A DNA stretch of 64,000 bases from an uncultured Acetatifactor sp. (GTDB taxonomy: Bacteria > Bacillota > Clostridia > Lachnospirales > Lachnospiraceae). The stretch is taken from the NCBI GenBank assembly GCA_947595925.1, contig CANQEV010000004.1, positions 21,459 through 85,458 of the forward strand, given 5' to 3'. The notes under the pieces are model-generated. The model was given only the letters and a program-made list of their open reading frames with translations, had not been told where the DNA came from and did not search any database. The position numbers and the translations under genes were made by a program. The first letter of the stretch is position 1. Each line of letters begins with the position of its first letter. Positions 27,018 to 36,566 of this stretch are shown in pieces.

Positions 27018-27342
27018 CTGTTTTCCTCCCCTTTCATCTGTTCATTGACGCATTTTTCTATCTCGTTCATATACTTTTTGTCTTTTGCCGCACCTTTAGG
27101 CAGTCATACGGAATAATCAAGATACAACGTTCCAGCAGTAAAAACAGACAGATATCAAAGTCCTATGTCAGTTTACCCCCCCCCGACCGACTTGTCAAGT
27201 TCTTTTTCAAAATAGCAGCGGCAAAGATAAGAACCGCGTTATTTGCTATTTGCAGGCAGCGCTGTCACGCGCCAAACGTTCTGAAACACAAAAATGCCTG
27301 CTGAATTTCAGCAGACATTTTTATGCCGTATGTGGAACTTGT
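27018..27342. other. Intergenic region upstream of the zinc-ribbon group
   Basis: This region of about 325 bases holds a C9 run (27178-27186), a terminator at its right end and no convincing gene. A motif at 27229-27247 (AAGAACCG, then TATTTGC) resembles 24182-24201 at the other end of the zinc-ribbon group. Confidence 0.5.
27291..27322. terminator. Terminator after the TIGR04086-like gene
   Basis: AAAATG, CTGCTGAA and its complement TTCAGCAG, CATTTT form a hairpin with A and T runs on opposite sides. It serves the minus-strand gene ending at 27343 and could act both ways. Confidence 0.8.
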
Positions 27343-27726
27343 TCAGCTCAGCATTCCCCCAAGCATGCCGCCGCCCGCGCACAGCAGGAACGACGTCAGG
27401 AAGCCCACTCCCCCGCTTGCGGAATTTGTCAGGAAGGACAGCGCCGCCAGGATGACAAAGTAGCATGTTCCCATCAGCAGCCCCCAGAGATATTTTTTGT
27501 TCTTCGCCTTTTTCCCCGCAAGAAATCCTCCGACAAAAGTGGAAACTATGTAGATGACGACAACCCCCGCAGCCACAGCCTTCCCGCTGAGCTGGAACCG
27601 ATATAAAAGAAACGCCAGCAACAACAGCAGGATCCCCGTTAAGACGTACGAAATCAAAAGAAAGATCAGATATGCCAAAGGCGTATCCTTTTCCACCGAC
27701 TGTTCACCTTTTGTCAATTTAATCAT
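27343..27726 (-). CDS. Small four-helix membrane protein (TIGR04086/YrzE-like)
   Basis: A 127-residue protein with a short hydrophilic N-terminus and four hydrophobic segments; glycine-rich stretches (STFVGGFLAGKKAKNKKYLWG and the C-terminal LLCAGGGMLGGML) match the TIGR04086 family of Firmicute membrane proteins, whose function is unknown. I place the start at ATG 27726, with AGGGGGA upstream and the family-like N-terminus; longer in-frame starts lack a site. It is a single gene, divergent from the CBS-domain transporter. Confidence 0.7.
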   Translation of the reverse strand: MIKLTKGEQSVEKDTPLAYLIFLLISYVLTGILLLLLAFLLYRFQLSGKAVAAGVVVIYIVSTFVGGFLAGKKAKNKKYLWGLLMGTCYFVILAALSFLTNSASGGVGFLTSFLLCAGGGMLGGMLS

Positions 27727-27831
27727 TTCCGTCCCCCTGCATATTTTCTCCCGGAAATCCGGGGTATATTGCGGTTCCCTAGGAGCTGAACCGGTTTTAC
27801 AATTCATTTATATGCAGTTTCCATGGAAAAC

Positions 27832-27861
27832 TTGACAACCTGCCACGTTTTATTGTAATAT
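27832..27861 (+). promoter_or_regulatory. Promoter for the CBS-domain transporter gene
   Basis: A perfect TTGACA (27832-27837), 18 bases, TAATAT (27856-27861), about 55 bases before the TTG start at 27918. Confidence 0.7.
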
Positions 27862-27917
27862 ATCCTCTATATTACTGATTCATCAAATGCTTTTACTCAG
27901 AAAAGGAGTGGTTTTTT

Positions 27918-29222
27918 TTGGTTGACCCAGGTGTCATACAACTAATTTGTCTCATTCTCTTAATTCTATTGTCCGGCTTTTTCTCCTCCGCCGAGACCGC
28001 GCTGACCACGGTGAACCGTGTGCGGATGCGTTCCCTGGAGGAAGAAGGAGACAAGAGAGCCGCGCGTGTGAACAAAATCCTCGAACAATACAGCAAAATG
28101 CTCAGCGCCATCCTGATCGGAAACAACGTGGTCAATCTGTCCGCTTCCGCTCTCGCTACCACGCTCGCCCTCAGGATCAACCTGGCGGTGGGGATCGCCA
28201 CCGGTATCCTGACCATCATCGTCCTTCTGATCGGCGAGATCGTCCCCAAGACCTGGGCGATGCTGTACTCCGAAAAAATATCCCTCGCTTACAGCGGCGT
28301 CATCTACAATCTGATCCGCGTCCTGACCCCCGTGATCTTTCTGGTGGATAAGCTCGCGAATTGTATTCTCTTCGTCCTTCATATCGATCCCAAGAAAAAG
28401 GGTGCGACCATGACGGAAAACGAGCTGAAGACCTATGTGGACGTCAGCCATGAGGAGGGCGTCATCGAAACCGAAGAGCGCGAGATCATCTACAACGTAT
28501 TTGATTTCTCCGACGCGTTTGCAAAGGATATCATGATCCCCCGGATCAACATGGTCACCGTAAATGAGACCGACAATTATCAGCAGGCGCTGGAGGTCTT
28601 CCGCTCTTCCATGTATACCCGTCTCCCCGTCTATGACGAGGACAAGGACAGCATTCTCGGCTTCATCAATATCAAGGATTTCATCCTGACGGAGGATACG
28701 GAAAACTTCCAGGTCACCGACATCATGCGGGACGCGCATTATACATACGAGTTCAAGAAGCTTGCCGATCTCCTGTATGAAATGCGTGAGAAAGCCACCA
28801 GCGTGGCCTTCGTGGTAAACGAATACGGATCCACGGTGGGCATGATCACCCTGGAAGATCTTCTGGAAGAGATTGTTGGAGAGATCCGGGACGAATACGA
28901 CGCGGACGAAAGCGAAAAGCTGAAACAGATAGACGAGAGGGTTTATCTGATCGAGGGCAGCATGAAGCTGGACGACATCAACGACGCCCTTGACACACAC
29001 CTCTCCAGCGCCGACTATGATTCCATCGGCGGCATTATCATCGAACACCTTGACCGGCTCCCGGAGGATGAAGAATCCGTCACCCTGGAGGACGGCACGG
29101 TCCTGAAGGTCCAGGGGATCGACCAGAACCGGATCGTCAAGGTCCTTATGACGCTGCCGGAGCCCCAGCCCGAGACGGAGGAAACTCCCGCCGAGGCGGA
29201 GGAGCCGTCAGAAGCGTCATGA
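27918..29222 (+). CDS. CNNM/HlyC-CorC family transporter with CBS pair
   Basis: A 434-residue protein. Residues 1-190 form the CNNM/DUF21 membrane domain (LLSGFFSSAETALTTVN, IGNNVVNLSASA, GEIVPKTWA). Residues 205-330 are two CBS domains (IMIPRINMVTV, LPVYDEDKDSILGFI, MITLEDLLEEIVGEI). The C-terminus is the CorC_HlyC domain and ends in a Glu/Pro-rich tail. Relatives move or regulate Mg2+/Co2+. Older annotations call them haemolysins, which is not supported by this context. The start is TTG 27918, with AAAAGGAG nine bases upstream and a strong promoter close by. Confidence 0.9.
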   Translation: MVDPGVIQLICLILLILLSGFFSSAETALTTVNRVRMRSLEEEGDKRAARVNKILEQYSKMLSAILIGNNVVNLSASALATTLALRINLAVGIATGILTIIVLLIGEIVPKTWAMLYSEKISLAYSGVIYNLIRVLTPVIFLVDKLANCILFVLHIDPKKKGATMTENELKTYVDVSHEEGVIETEEREIIYNVFDFSDAFAKDIMIPRINMVTVNETDNYQQALEVFRSSMYTRLPVYDEDKDSILGFINIKDFILTEDTENFQVTDIMRDAHYTYEFKKLADLLYEMREKATSVAFVVNEYGSTVGMITLEDLLEEIVGEIRDEYDADESEKLKQIDERVYLIEGSMKLDDINDALDTHLSSADYDSIGGIIIEHLDRLPEDEESVTLEDGTVLKVQGIDQNRIVKVLMTLPEPQPETEETPAEAEEPSEAS

Positions 29223-29227
29223 CCGCG

Positions 29228-29263
29228 AAAAACCGCCCGGAGAATCTTCCGTTCCCCGGGCGG
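29228..29263 (-). terminator. Terminator between transporter and GH115 gene
   Basis: CCGCCCGG (29233-29240) pairs with CCGGGCGG (29256-29263); on the minus strand five T follow. It best serves the GH115 transcript but may also stop the convergent one. Confidence 0.8.
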
Positions 29264-29279
29264 CGTAAAAAGCACTTTC

Positions 29280-32234
29280 TTATTCCTTAAAATAGCTCTC
29301 CTGCGGTCCCAGGTAGGAGGGCTTATATTTTTGTTTCTCGGGATAGATCAGGACCCGCTCCAGAACGACGCCTGCCTCCAGGGCCCCGATGGTCAGCGTC
29401 TGCACGCCGGCCTCAAAATCCAGCTTTGTCCCCACGATGTGGATCTGGTCCATGACAGCCTTTGACCACCTGGGATCATTGTAATCCCCGCCCTTGAAAT
29501 TCTCCTCCAGAACGTTGAGGTTTTTCTTCTGGCTTTCCGTCCGCAGGGCGACGCGGAGGGCTCTCTGGTTCACCAGGGAGTTTACCGGGGAAACCCAGAG
29601 CTCGACGCAATATTTTCCGGCCTCCGGGATCTCGAACCGATAGGTGAGCTCCGGCTTTTCCTGCTTTGGCGTAAATTCCGCGGTGGAAGGCAGAACCTTC
29701 ATGCCGTTCCCGCTCCTGCCGTGGCCCTCCAGATGGGTGAAGGCCGCGCCCTGCACATCCTTCTTCTCCGCGTAGTGATGGGCCTCCATCACGATCACGC
29801 CGTCCGAAGGGAGGAACGTCATGGGTTCCAGTTTGTTCAGGTCCCGGTTTGCCGCCTTCACTTCCACCGCCACAACGGTATCCCCGTCGCTGACAAGAAG
29901 TCTGGCAGTCTGGACGGCCTCAGCGCCGCAGTCCCCGCCGTGGCCGCCGCAGTCGTCACAGATGGACGCGGCAAGCGCCGTCCGGTCACAGGAAAGGGTC
30001 ACTTTCTCAAGGATCTCCACCTCTCCCTCCAAAGCCGATACCTTCAGCCAGGCCGGGATCTCCCCTTTCTCCGCCTTTACGGTATAGTGCAGGCTTCCCA
30101 CGCCGTCGTTGCTGATCTCCAGCTCCACGCTCTCCCTGCCCATATCCAGGAAATCATACACCCGGATGCACTGGGGCGCTCCATAATTTTTTGTGGCGAG
30201 GGCCGCGTCGTCCGCCCGGGACACGCTCATGCGGGGAGCGGTCACCGGTTCCACGATCCTTCTCACCGGATAGCGCCACCCGTCGTCGTTCCACTTCGTA
30301 AAGCCGATGTGCTTCTCCAGCTCCATGCCCTTCCATCTGCCGTTCCGAAATTCACCGAACTCCCTGCAGAGCCTCTTGTCCTCCTCGATGCACTCCCGGA
30401 CCTGCTCCCCAAAGCGGTTCGCGGCGGGGCGTCCCTGGGAGGCATAGAAGTCATTCTTTCCTGCGGAGAGCTGCATCTTTGCCAGGTTGGCGCTGATCTT
30501 TGCGGGATAACAGATCATGCTGTACGCGCCAAACCTGGACACCTTGTCCAGGGACTCGTAGATCGCGTCCGCCCGCTGCATCAGGTTTTCCGCCTCTTCC
30601 AGCATCCGGTCCGCTTCCCGGTAATTACAGGGATGATAGACTCCGGCGTTTAACGCCTCGGGCCTTCTGCGGAAGTTCAGGTTCACAAGATCCATGTAGA
30701 TCTTCGCCAGAGACTGCTGCTGGACGAAATCGGCGCAGGGGAAGGTCTTCTCCGCCCATTTGGACAGGTATTTCCTCCAGCTGTTGGGGGCGCTGCTGCC
30801 CCAGGTATCGAAGTCATAGGCCAGGTCCAGGAAATAATTCAGCGCCACTTCGTTTCCCTTGATATCGCCCACGTTGACGATCCAAACGTCCCGGATCCCG
30901 TAGTCGTAAGCCTCCGTCATCTGCTCCCATATCAAGGAGAACGGCGTGGAGGGCATCCACTCATAGGACACGGGGCCGCCGTGATAGTCCAGGTGATAGT
31001 ACATTCCAAAGCCGCCCTTGTGGTCCCGGATCTCCTTCGTGGGCAGGGTCCTCATGTGCCCGTAGTTGTCCTCACAGAGCATGAAGATCACGTTTTCCAG
31101 CTCCGGCCAGTCCTTCAGGCCCTCCGTGGTTTCGTCCCCGTAAAAATAGGCCTCCACTTCCTTATATAACGCGAGAAGCTGGGGAACGCTGTCCACGTCC
31201 GGATTTACAAAATGTTTGATCAGGCCCCTCTGGGCGGTGATGATGCTCTTTAACAGATCGATATTCTCCTTCAGGGTGGCGTTCGGCCCCAGCATGGAGC
31301 TGTCCCTCTCCCCCCGCATGCCGATGGTGATCAGGTGCCTGTACTTACCGCTCCGCTTTAAGGCGTCCGCCCAATAGTTGATCAGACCCTCCTTATTGGT
31401 ATAGAAATTCCACTCGTTTCCGTAAGGGGTGTCCACGCCCCGCACCTTGTCCCACTCCTCGCTGGCCCGCAGGCAGGGCTCGTGGTGGGAATAGGCGATG
31501 GTGATGCCGTACAGGTCCGCCAGCTCTTCGTTCAGGCTTCCCGGTCCGTCGATGGGAAAGCTGGACGCCCACATGGCGGGCCAGAGATAATTCCCCTTCA
31601 TGCGCAGCAGGAACTCAAACACCTGGTCGTACATTTTGGCGTTCACGCCGCCGAAGTGCTCCATGGCCCAGTTGCCGAAGCAGGGCCACTCGTCGTTGAT
31701 AAAGAATCCGCGGTACCTGACGCTGGGCTCCTTCGAGACTTTCTCGATATCCTCCTCGATCCGGATGGTCTTCCGGGGTTTCGGCGCGGCATCCCCGAAT
31801 TTCACCAGCGGGGACACGCCCAGATATTCCGAGAGGGCAAAGAGTCCGTAGATGGTCCCCAGCTTGTCGCTCCCGGCGATAAAGAGAGAATTTCCGACGA
31901 TGGCCAGCTTATAGACCTCCCGCTTTCCCTTGAGCGGGGTCAGGTCCATGATGCCGATATCCTCCAGGAAATCCAGAGTCTCGCTGTTCCCCAGGGTGGC
32001 CGCAAAGACGATATTTTTCTCAAAGACGTCCTCCATGGCCTTCATCTTCTGCTCTACGCCGGAATCCTCCTTGGAAAACATATCTCCCGTGACCACCTCC
32101 GGCAGCTGCCCGCAGATCTTTTTCACGTCCTTCGCCACCTTCTCGGCGATCCTGACCACGCCGGGAAAGGCGGTCTTCTCCAGGACGATATCGCTTACTT
32201 TTTCTTCCGTAGCCAGTTCGCAGACACGACTCAT
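29280..32234 (-). CDS. GH115 family alpha-glucuronidase
   Basis: A 984-residue enzyme of the GH115 type, which removes (4-O-methyl-)glucuronic acid from xylan or xylo-oligosaccharides. Family-typical stretches are GTIYGLFALSEYLGVSP, YRGFFINDEWPCFGNWAMEHFGG, MKGNYLWPAMWASSF, SHHEPCLRASEEW and MLCEDNYGHMRTLP; a C-terminal beta-rich region follows, as in full-length GH115. No signal peptide is visible, so it appears cytoplasmic. I place the start at ATG 32234 because AAGGAAGG lies 9 bases before it; in-frame codons at 32240 and 32243 are too close. It is the last gene of a minus-strand xylan set, 15 bases after the SGNH esterase gene. Confidence 0.9.
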   Translation of the reverse strand: MSRVCELATEEKVSDIVLEKTAFPGVVRIAEKVAKDVKKICGQLPEVVTGDMFSKEDSGVEQKMKAMEDVFEKNIVFAATLGNSETLDFLEDIGIMDLTPLKGKREVYKLAIVGNSLFIAGSDKLGTIYGLFALSEYLGVSPLVKFGDAAPKPRKTIRIEEDIEKVSKEPSVRYRGFFINDEWPCFGNWAMEHFGGVNAKMYDQVFEFLLRMKGNYLWPAMWASSFPIDGPGSLNEELADLYGITIAYSHHEPCLRASEEWDKVRGVDTPYGNEWNFYTNKEGLINYWADALKRSGKYRHLITIGMRGERDSSMLGPNATLKENIDLLKSIITAQRGLIKHFVNPDVDSVPQLLALYKEVEAYFYGDETTEGLKDWPELENVIFMLCEDNYGHMRTLPTKEIRDHKGGFGMYYHLDYHGGPVSYEWMPSTPFSLIWEQMTEAYDYGIRDVWIVNVGDIKGNEVALNYFLDLAYDFDTWGSSAPNSWRKYLSKWAEKTFPCADFVQQQSLAKIYMDLVNLNFRRRPEALNAGVYHPCNYREADRMLEEAENLMQRADAIYESLDKVSRFGAYSMICYPAKISANLAKMQLSAGKNDFYASQGRPAANRFGEQVRECIEEDKRLCREFGEFRNGRWKGMELEKHIGFTKWNDDGWRYPVRRIVEPVTAPRMSVSRADDAALATKNYGAPQCIRVYDFLDMGRESVELEISNDGVGSLHYTVKAEKGEIPAWLKVSALEGEVEILEKVTLSCDRTALAASICDDCGGHGGDCGAEAVQTARLLVSDGDTVVAVEVKAANRDLNKLEPMTFLPSDGVIVMEAHHYAEKKDVQGAAFTHLEGHGRSGNGMKVLPSTAEFTPKQEKPELTYRFEIPEAGKYCVELWVSPVNSLVNQRALRVALRTESQKKNLNVLEENFKGGDYNDPRWSKAVMDQIHIVGTKLDFEAGVQTLTIGALEAGVVLERVLIYPEKQKYKPSYLGPQESYFKE

Positions 32235-32249
32235 ACTCATCAACCTTCC

Positions 32250-33938
32250 TTATTCCACGATTCCAAAGCCAAGGATCGTCAGCTTCTTCTCCTCATCCCC
32301 GGGGATCATGCGGATCTCCACGGAATGTTCTTTCGTCTCTTCTTCCATAAACAAGATCTGATTGTTGCAGTGGGTCCAGCCAACGGCCCGGGGATCCACG
32401 GTGAGGACTTCCTTTCCGTCCACGACGGCGACGGCTTTCCCCTCCTCCACGGAACCGGTGTCCTTGCTGAGCAGGACCAGCGCCCTGCAGACTACTCTCA
32501 TGGAAAAAGGTTCGCTGCCGCTCACATGCTGCCAGTTGTTGGGAAACTCCGGCACGGGCTGCAGTTCGTCGTCCATCTCCACATACTGGAGATCCCGGTC
32601 CGTCTCACAGAAACTTCCGGGCTTTAAATCCTTCAGCTTATCTGTCTTCCAGGCTTTGTCCACAAGCTGGACGTTCTCAAAGGTCGTTCCGAAGACGGGC
32701 TCCTTGCTCCGCCAGTCCGTATCCTGGATCTCTTTCGATTTGTCGATCTCTTTCAGGAGATGCATCAGGCAGTCCGCCATGATGGTGTGTCCTATGTTCG
32801 TGGGATGGAACACGTCATAGAAGAACTGGCTCTTCGTCAGCACCCTTCCGGTGTCCGGCTTCAGGTAAAACTGGGGCACCACGCCCCGGCGCACGCTGAC
32901 GCTGGGGATCTCATAGCGCTCTCCCACGGGGCCAAGCCTCTCCTCCAGGTTCCAGTCGTTTGCGAACACGGCGTAGAGCAGGATCACCGCGGTATCCTCG
33001 GAGAGCGCCAGGCATTTCCGGATCAGGCTCTCGTAACAGAGTCCCTTTGTCTCGTCCCCCTCGTCGTTTACGGCGAACTCGATGACGATGAGATCCGGCT
33101 TCACCTTTCCCTCTCTCAAAACGTCCCTCTCAAACCGCACCATGCCAAGCTCGGAGGGCGTTCCGCCCACGCCGGCCTTGATCAGCTTCACGTTTTTGCC
33201 GAAAGCGTCCCGGAAGCGCTCCCAGGTCTGGTACGCGTAGGATTTCAAGTGGATGGGGATCGCTCCCGCGCCCTGGGTGATGGAGCCGCCGATAAAGGCC
33301 AGGGTCACTTCCTCCCCCCGCTTCGCCTTCTCGATCACCCGCTTTACCCGGGCGTAATTTCCCAGGTCCATCAGGGACCGGTTCAGGATCGCCTGATAGT
33401 CCGCGCTCTCCATGTCGATCTTGCTCCGCTCCTCCTGCTCGGGGGCGGTGAAGCCCTCCCGGAGATAGAGCTTTACGTCCACAGTGGCCACTTTCCCCAC
33501 CTCGTCAAACTCAAACCGCATCTGGCCAACCACTTTGTTATCGTCGTTCCACTCGTAGTCGTCCAGCCATATGATCTGCTCCATGCCGTCAGGTCTGCAG
33601 GGGATCTTGATGGTGTTCCCGGAATTGTTGGGATCTGTCTTCCCGTACATCTGAAAGGCGAAATCGATGGTCTGGTCCGGGTCGTCCGCCTCTATGGTGA
33701 CGCCGATGCCCGCCACCATGGAGAGAAATCCCTCCGCCGTCTCCAGATTTGCCAGCATGGCCTCGTCCGTCACATTTCCCATCATCTTCGCGAAGGTGGT
33801 GAGACGCATGTTGTCCAGATAGATAAACTGAATCCCCCTGCCGTCGGGAGTGGGATTTCCCGCCACGTCCTTCTGCCTGCAGATGTAAAAACTGCTGCCT
33901 TTCGCTGTGGGATCTTTCGGTGCTTTCGGTCCTGTCAT
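32250..33938 (-). CDS. SGNH/GDSL-type esterase, probable xylan deacetylase
   Basis: A 562-residue protein. The central SGNH hydrolase domain has FIGGSITQG (nucleophile Ser about residue 219), the FAVNDEG asparagine block and DVFHPTNIGH with the catalytic Asp-His pair. An N-terminal beta-rich domain (about 1-165) and a C-terminal beta-rich domain (about 430-562) flank it. Such enzymes deacetylate carbohydrates; the neighbours GH115 and GH8 point to acetylated xylo-oligosaccharides, an inference. No signal peptide is evident. AGGAGG precedes ATG 33938. Confidence 0.8.
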   Translation of the reverse strand: MTGPKAPKDPTAKGSSFYICRQKDVAGNPTPDGRGIQFIYLDNMRLTTFAKMMGNVTDEAMLANLETAEGFLSMVAGIGVTIEADDPDQTIDFAFQMYGKTDPNNSGNTIKIPCRPDGMEQIIWLDDYEWNDDNKVVGQMRFEFDEVGKVATVDVKLYLREGFTAPEQEERSKIDMESADYQAILNRSLMDLGNYARVKRVIEKAKRGEEVTLAFIGGSITQGAGAIPIHLKSYAYQTWERFRDAFGKNVKLIKAGVGGTPSELGMVRFERDVLREGKVKPDLIVIEFAVNDEGDETKGLCYESLIRKCLALSEDTAVILLYAVFANDWNLEERLGPVGERYEIPSVSVRRGVVPQFYLKPDTGRVLTKSQFFYDVFHPTNIGHTIMADCLMHLLKEIDKSKEIQDTDWRSKEPVFGTTFENVQLVDKAWKTDKLKDLKPGSFCETDRDLQYVEMDDELQPVPEFPNNWQHVSGSEPFSMRVVCRALVLLSKDTGSVEEGKAVAVVDGKEVLTVDPRAVGWTHCNNQILFMEEETKEHSVEIRMIPGDEEKKLTILGFGIVE

Positions 33939-34039
33939 GGTTTGTTCCTCCTATATCATCACTCTATGATTTAACATTTTCTCTTTCTTCCGGCGGTCCT
34001 GCCGCGTCCTTCTTTCAAATAGACCCGGTTTTTGCGGCT

Positions 34040-35200
34040 TTAATAGATCCTGTAATTCCCGCTGAGCGCCAGAAACGCGAAGAGATACAGGCAGTTGTCG
34101 TAATATCTTCTGTCGCCGGTGCGCAGGGGTTCCTCCCAGAACCGCAGAACCCACTCTGCGGCCAGGGCCTTCTTGGGGTCCGGATCCGCCGGGGAAAGAG
34201 GCCCTTCCACGGCCAGGGAAGCCTGGGCGGTGGTGGCCAGGATCGCCACCGGATGGAGCGCCTTGACGTCCAGGGGCGTCCCGTCTTTCTCATACACCCG
34301 GTAAGGATTGTCCCGGTTCACCACTCCGAGGGTGTACTGCAGTTTTTCCACCGCCCCGCGCTGTCCCTCGTCCACGCCGAACCACTCATAGTCCAGCCCG
34401 ATGTTGGCCGCGGTGCGGTAGGCGTCGCTGTAAAACCAGTCATGCCTGTCCCTGCTCCAGGGAAGCGGCCTGGACATGGGGCTTCCGTCAAACTCCGCGT
34501 ACTCGGCGTTCATGCCGGACACCGGGTGGCACGCCTTCGCCAGATACTCCCGGCTTGCCTTCGCCGCCTCCTTCCAGAACGGCCTGTCCTCCTCGTACGC
34601 CCACCGGGCAAACAATTCGTAAAAGTGGGGCAGGTGATAGGAGGGATCCGTAAAGTCAATGCCGGGCACAAACAGGATCTGCTTGTTGTCATGGTTCCAC
34701 ATGGGAGCGCCCGGTCTGCCGTTCTCCCCCTTGTGGAGCACGGCCCGCAGGATCTCCTTCGCCTGCTTCGAGTACTCGTAGATCCCCTCGCCGTCCCCCC
34801 ATCTGTGGGAGGCAAAGAACAGCGCCATGGCGAAGAATTCCTCTCCGTCCGGGGCGGGACCGTTGGCGTTCTTCTTGCCATCCACCCCGCAGGACCAGGC
34901 GAAATACCCCTCGTTGTACCCCGTCTCCATATACATATAGGTCTTCGCCCACTTCCAGATGCGGTCGAATTCCTCTTTCATATCCAGCTGGACGCACATC
35001 ATCATGCCGTAGGACATCCCCTCCGTCCTGGCGTCGTGGTTCCCGGTGTCCTCCAGGTAACCCATGTCCTCCCCCGCCGTGAAATACACCTTGTCCGGCC
35101 CGTAAAAGAAAGCCTGCCGGATCTGCTCCAGTCTTTCGCGCACTTCCTGTTCCGTCTTGCCAAGCTCGGCAAACACGTTCCGGTAGTTCTGTTTTTCCAT
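34040..35200 (-). CDS. GH8 reducing-end xylose-releasing exo-oligoxylanase
   Basis: A 386-residue (alpha/alpha)6-barrel enzyme of GH8. DARTEGMSYGMMMCVQ contains the general-acid glutamate (residue 60), and APDGEEFFAMALFFA the conserved Asp (118) in the binding cleft. The absence of a signal peptide and close agreement with the Rex group of GH8 suggest it releases xylose from the reducing end of short xylo-oligosaccharides inside the cell rather than cutting polymer. AAAGGAG lies 11 bases before ATG 35200. It is first in the set with the SGNH esterase and GH115 genes. The 100 bases upstream are AT-rich, with no confident promoter. Confidence 0.9.
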   Translation of the reverse strand: MEKQNYRNVFAELGKTEQEVRERLEQIRQAFFYGPDKVYFTAGEDMGYLEDTGNHDARTEGMSYGMMMCVQLDMKEEFDRIWKWAKTYMYMETGYNEGYFAWSCGVDGKKNANGPAPDGEEFFAMALFFASHRWGDGEGIYEYSKQAKEILRAVLHKGENGRPGAPMWNHDNKQILFVPGIDFTDPSYHLPHFYELFARWAYEEDRPFWKEAAKASREYLAKACHPVSGMNAEYAEFDGSPMSRPLPWSRDRHDWFYSDAYRTAANIGLDYEWFGVDEGQRGAVEKLQYTLGVVNRDNPYRVYEKDGTPLDVKALHPVAILATTAQASLAVEGPLSPADPDPKKALAAEWVLRFWEEPLRTGDRRYYDNCLYLFAFLALSGNYRIY

Positions 35201-35301
35201 CGTCGCACCCGCTCCTTTCGCTTCGTTCAGCCATAAACCCCCTATGTATAATCTTAAATAAAATTGTCAGAAAATGCTCCCTAAAAACTGCTTTTTTATA
35301 A

Positions 35302-36330
35302 CTAATTATTGCCATGTATCCCTCTCCGCGCGCCGCCGGGGGCCGATCGTTCTCTCCCCGGCCCCACCGTCCTCTCCGCCAGCCGGATAATCCCCCGGGA
35401 AAAAGGCAGCAGCAGCGCCGCCGACAGGATGTTGAATCCGCTGTGCACCGCCGCGATCCCCGGGCTGGATGCCGGCAGGGAAAGAAATCCGGCAGGACAG
35501 ACAGCCTTTCCCAGGAGAAAGGCCGTGAAAAAGACCGCCGCTCCCAGAAGGTTGAAGTACAGGTTCAGGAAAGCCGCCCTTCTGGCCTCCCAATTTGTTC
35601 CGACCGAGGCCAGGACCGCGGTGACGCAGGTGCCGATATTCTGGCCCAGGATCACCGGAATGACTTCCCCATAACTCATGGCGACGCTCCCGCAGAGCGC
35701 CTGCAGGATCCCCACGGAAGCGGAGGAGGACTGGATCGCCGCCGTCAGGATCCCTCCCGTCAGGAGCCCTTTCCAGGGGTTTTCCAGGCCGGAGAGGAGC
35801 GATAGGAACCTGCCGGACCGCGCCAGGGGAGCCGCGGCTTCCTCCATGGCGTTCATGCCGAAGATCAGGATGGCAAAGCCCATCAGCGACGACGCGCCCT
35901 TTCTCACGGATTCCTTCTTTGAGAGGGCCCGCAGCAGAACCCCCGCCAGCGCAAAGACGGGGGCCAGGGATAGGGGTTTCAAGAGCCGCATCCACCACGC
36001 CCGGCCGCCCAGCCCGTTTCCCGCAAGGATCCAGGCCGTCGCCGTGGTTCCGATGTTCGCGCCCACGGTGATCCCCATGGCCTGTTCCAGATTCAGGATC
36101 CCGCCGTCCACAAAGCCCACGGTCATGACGGTCACCGCCGAGGAGGACTGCAGCAGCGCCGTCACCGCCGTACCAAAGAGAAGGGCTCTGCCCGTGGAGC
36201 CAGCCGCCCCCGCCAGGCATTGTTTTAACCTGTCCCCGAGAAATCCCGCCAGCCCCTCTCCCATGGTCTGCATTCCGTACAGAAAGAGCGCCAGCCCTCC
36301 CAGAAGCGTCAGAAAATCAAAACCGTCCAT
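35302..36330 (-). CDS. Na/Pi cotransporter family protein, short form
   Basis: A 342-residue membrane protein with two inverted repeats carrying the family motifs: QSSSAVTVMTVGFVDGG plus GANIGTTATAW in the first, and QSSSASVGILQAL plus GQNIGTCVTAVLA in the second. Relatives import phosphate with sodium. Most bacterial members are about 540 residues with a PhoU-like cytoplasmic tail. This one stops after the membrane domain with a short basic tail, so regulation through that tail is absent. A GGGGGGAT site precedes ATG 36330. No obvious link with the xylan genes downstream. Confidence 0.85.
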   Translation of the reverse strand: MDGFDFLTLLGGLALFLYGMQTMGEGLAGFLGDRLKQCLAGAAGSTGRALLFGTAVTALLQSSSAVTVMTVGFVDGGILNLEQAMGITVGANIGTTATAWILAGNGLGGRAWWMRLLKPLSLAPVFALAGVLLRALSKKESVRKGASSLMGFAILIFGMNAMEEAAAPLARSGRFLSLLSGLENPWKGLLTGGILTAAIQSSSASVGILQALCGSVAMSYGEVIPVILGQNIGTCVTAVLASVGTNWEARRAAFLNLYFNLLGAAVFFTAFLLGKAVCPAGFLSLPASSPGIAAVHSGFNILSAALLLPFSRGIIRLAERTVGPGRERSAPGGARRGIHGNN

Positions 36331-36405
36331 GTCCCATCCCCCCCTAACACATATTTAGCATTCCGGGAGGCATTCTATGACTGATTCCTCCCCTCAGGTT
36401 CTTCC

Positions 36406-36434
36406 TTGCCAGCGGGTAAAAACTGTGTTATCCT
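36406..36434 (+). promoter_or_regulatory. Possible promoter for the lipase gene
   Basis: TTGCCA (36406-36411), 17 bases and TATCCT (36429-36434), about 130 bases before the gene start. Confidence 0.45.
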
Positions 36435-36566
36435 AAGAGTGTCGGAACGCGGCGGCCGGAAGCCGGGATCGCATCCATGGCTCCCGGCGGCAGAAAATCC
36501 TGCCGTTTCGGCGGCTGCGGCGTCTGGACTGTTTTTTGCAGGATCCTCGGGAGGAAAACATACGTT

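Noticed and set aside
27918..29222. Haemolysin
   Set aside because: The name clings to this family historically; the domains show a CNNM-CBS-CorC ion transporter type and there is no toxin context.
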